Shown here: piece after piece, positions 18,395 through 28,425 of the stretch
How positions within the stretch are numbered: position 1 is the stretch's first letter
Layout of the letters: each line of letters opens with the position of its first letter
Assembly (NCBI RefSeq): GCF_003865405.1
Contig: NZ_RQVQ01000001.1
Span: 124,001-188,000, forward strand
Direction: 5' to 3'
Length of the DNA: 64,000 bases
From: Paenimyroides tangerinum
Lineage (GTDB): Bacteria; Bacteroidota; Bacteroidia; Flavobacteriales; Flavobacteriaceae
The notes under the pieces: generated by a model
Databases searched by the model: none
Seen by the model: the letters and a program-made list of their open reading frames with translations, nothing else
What the model was told of the DNA's origin: nothing
Position numbers and translations under genes: made by a program

Positions 18395-20200
18395 TTAATG
18401 AGCTCCTCCGTCTTTTTCACCTTCCCTTAATGGAACGGTTTGCATAACGAAATCTTCATCATAACCTGGTTTTGAATAATCGTAAGGCCATCTGTAAACT
18501 ACAGGTAAATCACCTGGCCAGTTTCCGTGGATTGGCTCTACTGGAGTTGTCCACTCTAATGTAGTTGCTCTCCATGGGTTTTGAGTTGCTTTCTTACCGT
18601 AGAAAATACTATAGAAGAAGTTCCATAAGAAAACCAACTGGAATGCAGCACCAACTAATGCGAATACAGTAATTAAGATGTTAACATCTACCATATCATC
18701 AAACATTGGGAATGCAGAGTTAGAATAGTAACGACGTGGTAATCCTGCTAATCCGATAAAGTGCATTGGGAAGAAAACTCCGTAAGCACAAACTGCAGTA
18801 ACCCAGAAGTGAATATATCCTAAGTTTTTGTTCATCATTCTTCCGAACATTTTAGGGAACCAGTGGTAAATACCAGCAAACATTCCGTAAAGTGCAGAAA
18901 TACCCATTACTAAGTGGAAGTGAGCTACAACGAAATACGTATCGTGAACGTTGATGTCTAATGTAGAATCTCCTAAGATAATACCTGTTAAACCTCCTGT
19001 GATGAACGTTGAAACGAAACCGATACTGAATAACATACCTGGGTTCATTTGTAAATTACCTTTCCAAATTGTAGTAATGTAGTTGAATGCTTTTACTGCA
19101 GATGGAATTGCAATTAATAAAGTTGTAAATGTAAATACAGAACCTAAGAATGGATTCATACCTGAAACGAACATGTGGTGACCCCAAACGATCGTAGATA
19201 AGAATGCAATTGCTAAGATTGATGTAATCATTGCACGGTAACCAAAGATTGGCTTACGAGCATTAGCAGAAATTACTTCAGAACAAATACCCATTGCTGG
19301 TAAGATTACGATGTAAACCTCAGGGTGACCTAAGAACCAGAATAAGTGTTCGAATAATACTGGAGAACCACCTTGGTAATGTAAAACTTCTCCTGCTAAA
19401 TAAATATCAGATAAGAAGAAAGAAGTACCAAAGCTTCTATCCATGATTAATAATAAAGCTGCTGATAATAATACTGGGAAAGAAACCACACCAATAATAG
19501 CTGTTACGAATAAAGCCCAAATTGTTAATGGTAATCTTGTCATTGTCATACCTTCAGTACGTAAGTTTAAAACTGTTACGATGTAGTTTAATGAACCCAT
19601 TGCAGATTGTACAATGAATAATGCCATAGAAACTAACCATAAAGTCATACCTGTACCAGAACCTGGAATCGCTTGTGGAACTGCAGATAATGGAGGATAA
19701 ATTGTCCAACCTGCTGATGCTGGTCCTGATTCTACGAATAAAGAAGACAACATAACAACACTAGCAATAAAGAAAATCCAATATGATAACATATTCATGA
19801 ATCCAGATGCCATATCTCTTGCTCCAATTTGCAATGGAATAAGTAAGTTAGAGAATGTACCACTTAAACCTGCTGTTAATACGAAGAATACCATGATTGT
19901 ACCATGAATGGTAACAAGAGCAAGGTAAATATCATTTCTCATTACTCCTCCTGGTGCAAAATCATCACCTAATAACCATGAGAAAACTTTGAAAGATTCT
20001 TCTGGCCAAGCAATTTGCATACGGAATAATAATGACATCACAATACCAATGATTCCCATGAAAATTCCTGTTATCAAGAATTGTTTAGCAATCATTTTGT
20101 GATCCATACTAAAGATGTACTTTGTTACGAAAGTCTCTTTATGGTGGTGGTCATGAGCGTCGTCATGTCCGTGTGTTAAATCGTGTCCTACTGCTGACAT
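18395..20200 (-). CDS. ctaD: Cytochrome c oxidase subunit I (aa3 type)
   Basis: This 601-residue catalytic subunit reduces O2 to water and pumps protons. The haem-copper ligands are clear: WFLGHPEVYIVILP (CuB His and the cross-linked Tyr, with the proton-channel Glu), VWGHHMFVSGM (two CuB His), and VHDTYFVVAHFHLVMG (haem His pair). The K-channel lysine is in PSAVKAFN. About twelve helices are present. The N-terminus is unusually His-rich (seven His in the first 20 residues). It is the last gene of the act-cta operon, 32 bases after ctaC. Confidence 0.98.
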   Translation of the reverse strand: MSAVGHDLTHGHDDAHDHHHKETFVTKYIFSMDHKMIAKQFLITGIFMGIIGIVMSLLFRMQIAWPEESFKVFSWLLGDDFAPGGVMRNDIYLALVTIHGTIMVFFVLTAGLSGTFSNLLIPLQIGARDMASGFMNMLSYWIFFIASVVMLSSLFVESGPASAGWTIYPPLSAVPQAIPGSGTGMTLWLVSMALFIVQSAMGSLNYIVTVLNLRTEGMTMTRLPLTIWALFVTAIIGVVSFPVLLSAALLLIMDRSFGTSFFLSDIYLAGEVLHYQGGSPVLFEHLFWFLGHPEVYIVILPAMGICSEVISANARKPIFGYRAMITSILAIAFLSTIVWGHHMFVSGMNPFLGSVFTFTTLLIAIPSAVKAFNYITTIWKGNLQMNPGMLFSIGFVSTFITGGLTGIILGDSTLDINVHDTYFVVAHFHLVMGISALYGMFAGIYHWFPKMFGRMMNKNLGYIHFWVTAVCAYGVFFPMHFIGLAGLPRRYYSNSAFPMFDDMVDVNILITVFALVGAAFQLVFLWNFFYSIFYGKKATQNPWRATTLEWTTPVEPIHGNWPGDLPVVYRWPYDYSKPGYDEDFVMQTVPLREGEKDGGAH

Positions 20201-20232
20201 ACTAAAATTTTATTTTTTGTAAGTATTAACAA

Positions 20233-21420
20233 TTATTTGATAACCTGAGCTACAACAGCGGTAGTATCTACCACTGTTTCTAACTCTTGTGTATTTTGTT
20301 CAGGAGCAACAACTTCTTCAACTGCAGGAGCTTCAGCAGCAGCTTTTTCATCAGCTACTAATTGTCCTAAAGTTTTTTGTGCAGCGAACCATTTATTAAA
20401 TTCAGCTTCAGTTTCAACAACTACTTTCATTTGCATGTTATAGTGAGAACGTCCACAAATTTTGTTACATAATAACACATAATCAAATACATAAGGAGCT
20501 AAAGCTTCTTCTCCTTTTGCAACAAGTTCAGCACTTCTTTCAGAACGAACTTTATTGATTCTACTTACTCTATTCATAATTTCTTCTCTTTCTCTCATTT
20601 CAGTTGTAGTAACTGAAGGAGTCATAGCAAATTGAGTCACCATACCAGGAACACAGTTCATTTGTGCTCTAAAGTGAGGGAAGTAAGCTGAGTGAAGAAC
20701 GTCTTGAGAACGCATTTTCATAACTACTTTTTTACCTACTGGTAATCTTAATTCAGTTGCTAAAATATCATCTTGAGAGTTTGGATCTGACATATCTGCT
20801 CCAGTAACATTCACACCTTTAATAAAACGAACGTTAGCTTTACCTAAAACGTTATCTTTTCCAGCGTAACGAATATCCCAACCGAATTGTTTAGCATACA
20901 CTTCAACATAAATAACATCTTCTTCTTCGTCAACATTCATGATTGCATTCCAAGTGAATAATCCATAAAGAATTAAACCAGATAAAACAATTACAGGAAT
21001 GATTGTCCAAATCATTTCTAATTTTTCGTTATCAGAAAAATAGAATGCTTTTTTATCTTTTCTACCTCTATTTGCAAAAGCAAAATAGTGTAATAAGAAT
21101 TGTGTAATGGTTTGAACAAAAAAGATTAATGCTAATGAAATCCACATTAAGTTATCAACGTCTTTACCATGTTCTGATGCAGAGTTAGCTAAAAGTGGAA
21201 AATGTCCATACTTAACAATACTGAAAATAGTTAAGGCATAAATAAATCCTAAAAATCCGAACATTAAATATCCTTGGATATTGTTGTCTTTATCTGTAGC
21301 GATTTCAGAATCACATGATTCGTTACCAGAAACATTCTGTGTTAAATCAAATATTTTAGTCAATTGCCAAATCGCAATTCCTAATAATGCTACGATAACT
21401 AGTATTAATAAACTCGTCAT
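20233..21420 (-). CDS. ctaC: Cytochrome c oxidase subunit II with extra helices
   Basis: This 395-residue CuA subunit accepts electrons from cytochrome c or the ACIII haems. The CuA ligands are visible: H243 in DVLHSAYFPHF, then C318, C322, H326 and M329 in LCNKICGRSHYNM. The usual Glu between the two Cys is Lys; only its backbone carbonyl is a ligand, so function can persist. Four hydrophobic helices (about 1-20, 51-70, 92-111, 137-158) replace the standard two. A charged helical insertion occupies 272-308 in the CuA domain, and an Ala/Glu-rich tail follows residue 355. These additions fit an oxidase adapted to bind ACIII. Confidence 0.96.
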   Translation of the reverse strand: MTSLLILVIVALLGIAIWQLTKIFDLTQNVSGNESCDSEIATDKDNNIQGYLMFGFLGFIYALTIFSIVKYGHFPLLANSASEHGKDVDNLMWISLALIFFVQTITQFLLHYFAFANRGRKDKKAFYFSDNEKLEMIWTIIPVIVLSGLILYGLFTWNAIMNVDEEEDVIYVEVYAKQFGWDIRYAGKDNVLGKANVRFIKGVNVTGADMSDPNSQDDILATELRLPVGKKVVMKMRSQDVLHSAYFPHFRAQMNCVPGMVTQFAMTPSVTTTEMREREEIMNRVSRINKVRSERSAELVAKGEEALAPYVFDYVLLCNKICGRSHYNMQMKVVVETEAEFNKWFAAQKTLGQLVADEKAAAEAPAVEEVVAPEQNTQELETVVDTTAVVAQVIK

Positions 21421-21438
21421 TTGTTTATTATTTATATA

Positions 21439-22794
21439 TTAATAATGAAAATGTTTACTCTCTTCAATCATTGGGTTATTCTTCACTAATAATGGAGCTT
21501 TTGCTAATGCTCTAAATCCAAAATAGATAAATAATCCAGCAAAGAATAATATAGCACCAATTTCAGTAACACCAATATACCAAGAAGCACCAACAGTACC
21601 AGGCATAATCATATTATAGAAATCTAAATAGTGACCTACAAGAATACAAGTACCAGTCATTACAATAATCCAAGATAAACGTTTGAAGTCTGTGTTGATT
21701 AATAATAATACAGGTAATAAGAAGTTCAATACTAACATTCCAAAGAACGGTAAGTTATACTCTTTAATTCTGAAGATATAATATGTAACCTCTTCTGGGA
21801 TGTTAGCATACCACATTAACATGAATTGAGAGAACCATAAATATGTCCAGAAGATTGAAATACCGAACATGAATTTAGCTAAATCGTGGATGTGACTTTT
21901 GTTTACGAAATCTAAATAACCTTCAGATTTTAAGTAAATAGTAGCCAAAGCGATTACTGTAATTCCTGATACAAAGAATGATGCGAAAACATACCATCCA
22001 AATAATGTAGAATACCAGTGAGCATCGATTGACATAATCCAATCCCATGACATGATAGATTCAGTAATAATAAAGAATACTAAATACATTGCTGCTAATT
22101 TAAAATTCTTTTTGTAGTAAGTTAAATCACCAGTTTCGTCTAAAGCGATCGAGTTTCTACGAGATAACATTCTAAAGATATTCCAACCAGCTAAGAAAAT
22201 AACCGCACGAATTAAGAAAAACGGAATATTTAAATAAGCTGCTTTACCTGCAATGATAAAATCATATTTAGGACTATTTGGATCAGTAATACCATCAGCC
22301 ATCCAAACAAACATATGGTTTAAATGTAATGATGAAGCTACTAATAAAATAAACAAAATAATAGAACCAGGTAATAAATACGCTGATAAACCTTCCATAA
22401 CTCTGAATAGAACTGGAGACCAACCTGCAGATGCTGCGTATTGAATCTGATTGAAGGTAAAAATACCTAAAGCAATAAACATAAAGAATATAGCAGCAAC
22501 ATAAACAGCAGACCAAGGCTTGTTTTGTAATTGGTGCAATACGTGCTCTAAATGTTTTTGATGAGCTTCATCATGAGCAGCAACTTCAGCGTGTGAATCT
22601 CCTACTGCATGACTATCTGTTGTAGCGTGAGCTTCATCATGAGAACCATGACCACCATGGTGTTGTTCTGATAAAATAAGCTCAACATCTTGAACAGTTT
22701 TAGGAGCCGTTAAAAAACCATAAGCTATACCAATAACCCCAAGGATTATTAACACAAAAGAAAAGGTTTTTAATTTATTTGAAAATGTGTACAT
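21439..22794 (-). CDS. actF: Alternative complex III subunit ActF
   Basis: This 451-residue integral membrane subunit is related to NrfD/PsrC and ActC, with about ten helices. In ACIII, ActC and ActF form the membrane core, and ActF is the less conserved partner with no confirmed quinone site. After the first helix (11-28) comes a loop with twelve His between residues 45 and 87, mixed with Asp/Glu/Ser, which could bind metal ions. It is preceded by actE and followed by ctaC at 18 bases, consistent with one transcript and a supercomplex product. Confidence 0.94.
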   Translation of the reverse strand: MYTFSNKLKTFSFVLIILGVIGIAYGFLTAPKTVQDVELILSEQHHGGHGSHDEAHATTDSHAVGDSHAEVAAHDEAHQKHLEHVLHQLQNKPWSAVYVAAIFFMFIALGIFTFNQIQYAASAGWSPVLFRVMEGLSAYLLPGSIILFILLVASSLHLNHMFVWMADGITDPNSPKYDFIIAGKAAYLNIPFFLIRAVIFLAGWNIFRMLSRRNSIALDETGDLTYYKKNFKLAAMYLVFFIITESIMSWDWIMSIDAHWYSTLFGWYVFASFFVSGITVIALATIYLKSEGYLDFVNKSHIHDLAKFMFGISIFWTYLWFSQFMLMWYANIPEEVTYYIFRIKEYNLPFFGMLVLNFLLPVLLLINTDFKRLSWIIVMTGTCILVGHYLDFYNMIMPGTVGASWYIGVTEIGAILFFAGLFIYFGFRALAKAPLLVKNNPMIEESKHFHY

Positions 22795-22821
22795 ATCTAA
22801 ACTTTCAACTAAGTTTTACAA

Positions 22822-23370
22822 TTATAATTCCGATTTCAATTTCATCACGTATTCAGTAACTAACCAACGTTCATGTTGAGTTAACTGGTTTTTGTGAGAA
22901 CCCATTGAATTCATACCATAAGTAATTACGTGAAAAACACTACCAGGAGTAATTTCTCTATCTAAATAACTAGGTACTCCAAGGAATTTTTCTTTTTTAA
23001 CTAAATTACCTTTTCCGTCTCCAGAATCACCATGACAAATTGCACAATAAATACCGAACAATTTTTTTCCTTCTTCTAAATCTTCAGGAGTAACTTCAGT
23101 AAGAGGCGAATTCAAATTCGCTTTAGCAGCTGCTAATCCTTCTGGAGTATTTTCATATTCATAAGGCTCAAAACCACGAGGAATAGACCCCTTAGCTGGC
23201 AATTGACCTTCTTTACCGTTTGGGAAAGCCTTAGACTCAGAATAAGTTTCATAAGCTACAGACTCGTACATATTAGGAAACAACTGATAGTTTGGATTTT
23301 CCTTATTAAAACAAGAAGTAGTTAAAGCTGAAACTCCTGCTAATGCTACAAATTTATATAAAGTCTTCAT
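22822..23370 (-). CDS. actE: Alternative complex III subunit ActE, monohaem cytochrome c lipoprotein
   Basis: This 182-residue protein has a lipoprotein signal (MKTLYKFVALAGVSALTTSC), a haem site CAICHGDSGDGKG and a distal Met in YGMNSMGSH. In ACIII it is anchored to the membrane by a lipidated N-terminal Cys and passes electrons onward. The frame is open seven codons upstream, into the end of actD. The ATG at 23370 places the signal peptide correctly and leaves a seven-base gap to actD. Confidence 0.95.
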   Translation of the reverse strand: MKTLYKFVALAGVSALTTSCFNKENPNYQLFPNMYESVAYETYSESKAFPNGKEGQLPAKGSIPRGFEPYEYENTPEGLAAAKANLNSPLTEVTPEDLEEGKKLFGIYCAICHGDSGDGKGNLVKKEKFLGVPSYLDREITPGSVFHVITYGMNSMGSHKNQLTQHERWLVTEYVMKLKSEL

Positions 23371-23377
23371 TCTACTA

Positions 23378-23902
23378 TTAGTGTTTATCAATTACTTTAA
23401 CTTCAACTGCTCCAGTACTTTTGAAGAATTCAACTGCCTCTTCTTCGTTTCCGTGTAAAGAAACTTCCATTAAGAAGTGATCATCTGTAGTTCTTACGTC
23501 TGGATTTTCAGCTGCTTTGAATGGCCATAATCTACTTCTTAAGAAGAAAGTGATTACCATTAAATGGGCAGCAAAGAAAACAGTTAACTCAAACATTACC
23601 GGAACGAAAGCCGGCATGTTTTGAATATAACTAAAACTTGGTTTACCACCGATGTCTTGAGGCCAATCTTGAATCATAATGTAATCCATCATGAATGTTC
23701 CGAAACCTAAACCACATAAACCATAAATAAAGGCACAGATAGCTAAACGTGTTGGAGCTAATCCTAAGGCTTTATCCAATCCGTGAACAGGAAATGGTGT
23801 GTAAACTTCTTCAATGTGATGATGTGCAGCACGTGTAGTTTTAACAGCGTCCATTAAAACGTCATCATCATTATATAATGCATGTATAACTTTTGTACTC
23901 AT
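23378..23902 (-). CDS. actD: Alternative complex III subunit ActD (DUF3341)
   Basis: This 174-residue membrane protein has two helices (about 53-75 and 100-121), with GKPSFSYIQNMPAFVPVMFELTVFFAAH between and around them. The soluble N-terminal part includes YNDDDVLMDAVK, and the C-terminal part ends in an alpha/beta stretch typical of DUF3341. It carries no cofactor motif and is a structural subunit of ACIII. It sits six bases after actC in the operon. Confidence 0.94.
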   Translation of the reverse strand: MSTKVIHALYNDDDVLMDAVKTTRAAHHHIEEVYTPFPVHGLDKALGLAPTRLAICAFIYGLCGLGFGTFMMDYIMIQDWPQDIGGKPSFSYIQNMPAFVPVMFELTVFFAAHLMVITFFLRSRLWPFKAAENPDVRTTDDHFLMEVSLHGNEEEAVEFFKSTGAVEVKVIDKH

Positions 23903-23908
23903 AATTTA

Positions 23909-25312
23909 TTAATGATTATGTGAATGGTTCCCGTTTTCTCTAGCTCTTTTGAAATTGTCTCCTGAAGATTTTAAAATAGTTTTAACCTCTGCTTGAGCAA
24001 TTACTGGGAAGCTTCTAGCGTATAATAAGAATAATACAAAGAAGAATCCGATTGTTCCGATGTAGAATCCTGCATCAACAAATGTTGGTGAGAACATTGT
24101 CCAAGATGATGGTAAGTAATCACGGTGTAATGAAGTTACGATAATTACGAAACGCTCAAACCACATACCTACGTTTACTACTAACGAAATAATGAAAGAT
24201 GCCATGATACTTGTTCTAATTTTCTTGAACCACATTACCTGTGGAGAAATTACGTTACAAGTCATCATTAACCAATATGACCACCAGTAAGGTCCTGTAG
24301 CACGATTCAAGAAAGCATATTGCTCATATTCTACTCCAGAATACCATGCAATAACTAACTCAGTAATATATGCTACCCCAACGATAGATCCAGTAATCAT
24401 TACAATAATGTTCATTAACTCAATATGTTGAATTGTAATATAGTCTTCAAGACCAGATACTTTTCTCATAATGATTAATAAAGTGTTTACCATCGCAAAT
24501 CCAGAGAAGATAGCTCCTGCAACGAAATACGGAGGTAAGATAGTTGTATGCCATCCTGGAATAACAGAAGTAGCAAAGTCAAAAGATACAATTGTGTGTA
24601 CCGATAATACAAGAGGTGTTGCTAAACCAGCTAATACTAAAGAAACCTCTTCAAAACGTTGCCAGTCTTTTGCACGACCAGACCATCCGAATGATAAGAT
24701 TGAATAAACTCTTTTTGTAAAAGGCGAAATAGCTCTATCACGTAACATCGCGAAATCAGGTAATAAACCAGTCCACCAGAAAACTAACGAAACTGATAAA
24801 TATGTAGAGATCGCAAATACGTCCCATAATAATGGAGAGTTAAAGTTAACCCATAATGAACCGAATTGGTTTGGCATTGGTAAAACCCAGAATGCTAACC
24901 AAGGACGACCCATGTGGAAAACTGGGAACATACCCGCTTGACATACAGAGAAAATAGTCATTGCCTCTGCAGAACGGTTAATTGCCATTCTCCATTTTTG
25001 TCTGAATAATAATAATACGGCTGAAATAAGTGTACCAGCGTGACCGATACCTACCCACCAAACGAAGTTAGTGATATCCCATGCCCAACCTACTGTTTTA
25101 TTTGAACCCCAAGTACCAATACCTGTTGAAACGGTATAAGCTACACAGCCAACTCCCCAAAGGAAAGCAACTAATGCGATTGAAAAAACAATCCACCACT
25201 GTTTATTTGCTCTTCCTTCAACAGGTCTAGCCACATCTACAGTTACATCGTGATAGCTTTTATCACCAAGAACTAAAGGTTTTCTAATGGGTGCTTCGTA
25301 ATGTGACGACAT
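23909..25312 (-). CDS. actC: Alternative complex III subunit ActC, quinol-binding NrfD-like protein
   Basis: This 467-residue integral membrane protein has about ten helices and belongs to the NrfD/PsrC family. In ACIII it holds the quinol oxidation site next to the Fe-S subunit ActB. Family-like stretches include WWVGIGHAGTLISAVLLLFRQ, GMFPVFHMGRPWLAFWVLP and LATPLVLSVHTIVSFDFA, with conserved His residues lining the helices. The C-terminus ends in NGNHSHNH. It lies 32 bases after actB on the minus strand. Confidence 0.96.
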   Translation of the reverse strand: MSSHYEAPIRKPLVLGDKSYHDVTVDVARPVEGRANKQWWIVFSIALVAFLWGVGCVAYTVSTGIGTWGSNKTVGWAWDITNFVWWVGIGHAGTLISAVLLLFRQKWRMAINRSAEAMTIFSVCQAGMFPVFHMGRPWLAFWVLPMPNQFGSLWVNFNSPLLWDVFAISTYLSVSLVFWWTGLLPDFAMLRDRAISPFTKRVYSILSFGWSGRAKDWQRFEEVSLVLAGLATPLVLSVHTIVSFDFATSVIPGWHTTILPPYFVAGAIFSGFAMVNTLLIIMRKVSGLEDYITIQHIELMNIIVMITGSIVGVAYITELVIAWYSGVEYEQYAFLNRATGPYWWSYWLMMTCNVISPQVMWFKKIRTSIMASFIISLVVNVGMWFERFVIIVTSLHRDYLPSSWTMFSPTFVDAGFYIGTIGFFFVLFLLYARSFPVIAQAEVKTILKSSGDNFKRARENGNHSHNH

Positions 25313-25344
25313 AATCCTTTATAATGTTTCTAATTAATAATATA

Positions 25345-28300
25345 CTATGAATTTCTAACTTTTACGTGGTAGAAAACATTTGGTTGTGTACCAATGTGCT
25401 CTAATAAATGATACATTCTATCGTCTTCTGCTAACTTAGCAACTTCAGATTCTTTATCATTAACGTCTCCAAAAGTCATTGCGCCAGATGAACATGCTGC
25501 AGAACAAGCTGTTTCAAATTCATTTGGTTTTACAACTCTACCTTCGCTCTTAGCATTTAAGATTGTAGCTTGAGTCATTTGGATACACATAGAACATTTT
25601 TCCATAACTCCACGTGAACGAACATTTACATCTGGATTCAATACCATACGACCTAAATCATCATTCATGTTATAATCGAACTCAGCATTTTGAGCGTATA
25701 AGAACCAGTTGAAACGACGTACTTTATAAGGACAGTTGTTTGCACAGTAACGAGTACCTACACAACGGTTATAAGCCATTTGGTTTTGACCTTGACGACC
25801 GTGAGAAGTTGCAGCTACTGGACATACTGTTTCACAAGGTGCGTGATTACAGTGTTGACACATTACTGGTTGGAAAGCAACTTGAGGATTATCAGCAGGA
25901 TTTTCTAAACCTTTGAAAGTTTCGATAGAACCCATTAAACCACTTGCTGCCATTTTAGTTTCAACATCTTCTTGGAATGTATCTTCAGAAGAATAATATC
26001 TATCGATACGCAACCAGTGCATATCACGAGATTTTCTTACTTCTGTTTTTCCAACTACAGGTACATTGTTTTCAGCGTGACATGCTATAACACATGCTCC
26101 ACATCCTGTACAAGAATTTAAGTCAATCGATAAATTAAAATGATGTCCAATTGAACGATCAAATGATTGCCAAATATCAACTGTAGAAGCTAATACTGCT
26201 TGGTGGTCTAAAGAAACATGAGGTTTGATATTCCAAACTTTAGGTTCTTTATCATTAAACGTTTTTAAACTTGTATCTTTTAAGATATCACCTCTACCCA
26301 TTAATGTTTTTTGCAACTGAACACAAGCAAATTCATGCTCACCTGCAGTTTTTTCAATTGTTACATTTTGAGTATTATTGAAGTTGTTGTATAAAGTATA
26401 AGCATTTACACCTACTTGCATCTCTTCTTTCATACCAGCTTTACGCCCGTATCCTAAAGCTAAACCAATAGTTCCTTTTGCTTGTCCTGGTTGAACAACA
26501 ACTGGTACGTTTTCTAAAACTTTATCTCCTAATTTAATAGAAATATAACGCCCGTTCATACCACCGTTTGCAACAAACCAATTTTCTAAACCTAATTCTT
26601 TAGCATCAGCACTTGAAACTGTAGCATAGTTATCCCAAGAAGCACGAGTGATTGGGTCAGGGAACTCTTGTAACCAAGGATTGTTCGCTTGTTGTCCATC
26701 TCCCATTCCTGTCTTAGTGTATAACACTAATTCGAAACCAGTTCCTTTTTTAGCAGCAGCTAATTGAGAAGCAGCAGTTCCAAAATCTGCAGTTGCAGTT
26801 GCGTTACCAGCAGCTTCATAAGTATAGAAACCATTGTGAACTAATTTATTCCAAGTTGTACCAGATGCAATTCCAGTTCCAACAGCTTTTAAATAATCGT
26901 AGTAAGATTCTGTTTTCCCTAACCAAGAAAGCATTCCTTCTTGTAATTGTTTTGAATTGAATAAAGGACGAATCGTTGGTTGAGTAACCGAATAATGACC
27001 TTTTTTCATTTGAACATCTCCCCAAGACTCTAAGTAATGAGTAGTTGAAGCAGCAATTGTTGTAGCTGCAGCAGTCTCATCTTCTCTTAAAGTATAAGTA
27101 GCAGATAATTTAACTTTTTTCAATCCTTCTAAGAAAGCAGCACTATTAGATAATGTGTATGCAGGATTTACACCTGACATAATTAAAGTATGAACTAAAC
27201 CAGCGTTCATATCTTTTACTAATTGAGTAACTTCTTTATTATTTCCTCCACGAACATATTTCGGTTGCGCAGGATTAAATGCAGCAGATCCTAAAGCTTG
27301 GTTGATAGCAAAAACAAGTAATTGAGCATTTACATCATCAATTCCTGTAACTAAAACCCCAGCAGAACCAGCAGCTTTTAATTGTTGAGCAGCTTTTACT
27401 ACTTCAGCATCAGCAGCTGTAGCAGCTACAGAAACAGAAGAACCAGTAATTAAGCTATATAACTTTACTAATGCTAATTTTTGATCAGCAACAGTCATTG
27501 GAATACGTTTATCAGCATTAGCACCAGCTAAAGACATATTTGTCTCAAACTGAATATGCTTAGACATTTTTCCATTTTTTGGAACACGACCTTTTGCATA
27601 AGCAGCATCATATCCACCACCTTGCCAATCTCCTAAGAAATCAGCACCAAGAGAAACAATTACATCAGCTTTTCCGAAATCGTAATCAGCTAAAGCTCTT
27701 TCTCCGTAAGCTTGTTGGTAAGCATCCAAAGCTGCATCTGAAGAAACTGCATCATAAACAACATGTTGAACAGTTGGATATGCTGCTTGTAATTCAGACA
27801 TTAATTTATTTGTAGAAGGAGAAGCCATAGTGTTTGTTAAAACTACTACTTTACTTCCAGCCGTTTTAGCTGCTTCTAAACTCGCTTTGATTTTAGAATC
27901 AACATCAGACCATGAAGCTGCTTTACCTTCAATTTTTGGTTGTTTAAGACGTAAGCTATCGTATAATGATAATACAGAAGCATGAACTCTTGCGTTAGCT
28001 CCAGTTATTGCACCTTCTTCATTATTATTAACAACTTTAATAGGACGTCCCTCACGTGATTTAATTAAAATATTAGTGAAATCAAATCCATCAGCAATTG
28101 TAGTAGCATAATAATCTGCTACTCCAGGAATGATTTCTTCTGGTTGCAACACATAAGGAATCGATTTTTTCAAAGGACCCTCACAAGCAGCTAAAGAAGC
28201 AGCCGCTGTTGAAAAACCAACGTATTTCAAAAAGTCTCGACGAGTAGTTGAAGATGAAGACAATGTATTTTTATCTCCAAGAAACTCTTCTGTAGGAATC

Positions 28301-28395
28301 TCTTCAACAAACTCATTGTTTCTTAGCTTATCAACAATAGAACTGTTCTCGTTAAGCTCCTCAACACTTTTCCAGTATTTTTTGTTTGATGCCAT
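25345..28395 (-). CDS. actB: Alternative complex III subunit ActB, fused molybdopterin-like and Fe-S protein
   Basis: This 1016-residue protein has an N-terminal Tat-like motif (TTRRDFLKYVG, 50-60) followed by a lipobox Cys at 71 (SLAACEG), consistent with a lipid-anchored periplasmic subunit. Residues about 80-740 resemble a molybdopterin oxidoreductase fold, which in ACIII lacks the cofactor. From about 760 the Fe-S part begins: CTGCGACVIACH, CQHCNHAPCETVCP, CVGTRYCANNCP, CSMCIQ and CSAACSSGAM. It accepts electrons from quinol and relays them to the ActA haems. Low-complexity Ala/Thr stretches are present but the frame is intact. Confidence 0.96.
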   Translation of the reverse strand: MASNKKYWKSVEELNENSSIVDKLRNNEFVEEIPTEEFLGDKNTLSSSSTTRRDFLKYVGFSTAAASLAACEGPLKKSIPYVLQPEEIIPGVADYYATTIADGFDFTNILIKSREGRPIKVVNNNEEGAITGANARVHASVLSLYDSLRLKQPKIEGKAASWSDVDSKIKASLEAAKTAGSKVVVLTNTMASPSTNKLMSELQAAYPTVQHVVYDAVSSDAALDAYQQAYGERALADYDFGKADVIVSLGADFLGDWQGGGYDAAYAKGRVPKNGKMSKHIQFETNMSLAGANADKRIPMTVADQKLALVKLYSLITGSSVSVAATAADAEVVKAAQQLKAAGSAGVLVTGIDDVNAQLLVFAINQALGSAAFNPAQPKYVRGGNNKEVTQLVKDMNAGLVHTLIMSGVNPAYTLSNSAAFLEGLKKVKLSATYTLREDETAAATTIAASTTHYLESWGDVQMKKGHYSVTQPTIRPLFNSKQLQEGMLSWLGKTESYYDYLKAVGTGIASGTTWNKLVHNGFYTYEAAGNATATADFGTAASQLAAAKKGTGFELVLYTKTGMGDGQQANNPWLQEFPDPITRASWDNYATVSSADAKELGLENWFVANGGMNGRYISIKLGDKVLENVPVVVQPGQAKGTIGLALGYGRKAGMKEEMQVGVNAYTLYNNFNNTQNVTIEKTAGEHEFACVQLQKTLMGRGDILKDTSLKTFNDKEPKVWNIKPHVSLDHQAVLASTVDIWQSFDRSIGHHFNLSIDLNSCTGCGACVIACHAENNVPVVGKTEVRKSRDMHWLRIDRYYSSEDTFQEDVETKMAASGLMGSIETFKGLENPADNPQVAFQPVMCQHCNHAPCETVCPVAATSHGRQGQNQMAYNRCVGTRYCANNCPYKVRRFNWFLYAQNAEFDYNMNDDLGRMVLNPDVNVRSRGVMEKCSMCIQMTQATILNAKSEGRVVKPNEFETACSAACSSGAMTFGDVNDKESEVAKLAEDDRMYHLLEHIGTQPNVFYHVKVRNS

Positions 28396-28425
28396 TGTTA
28401 TATATATTAGCTTCTTAAATTATTA

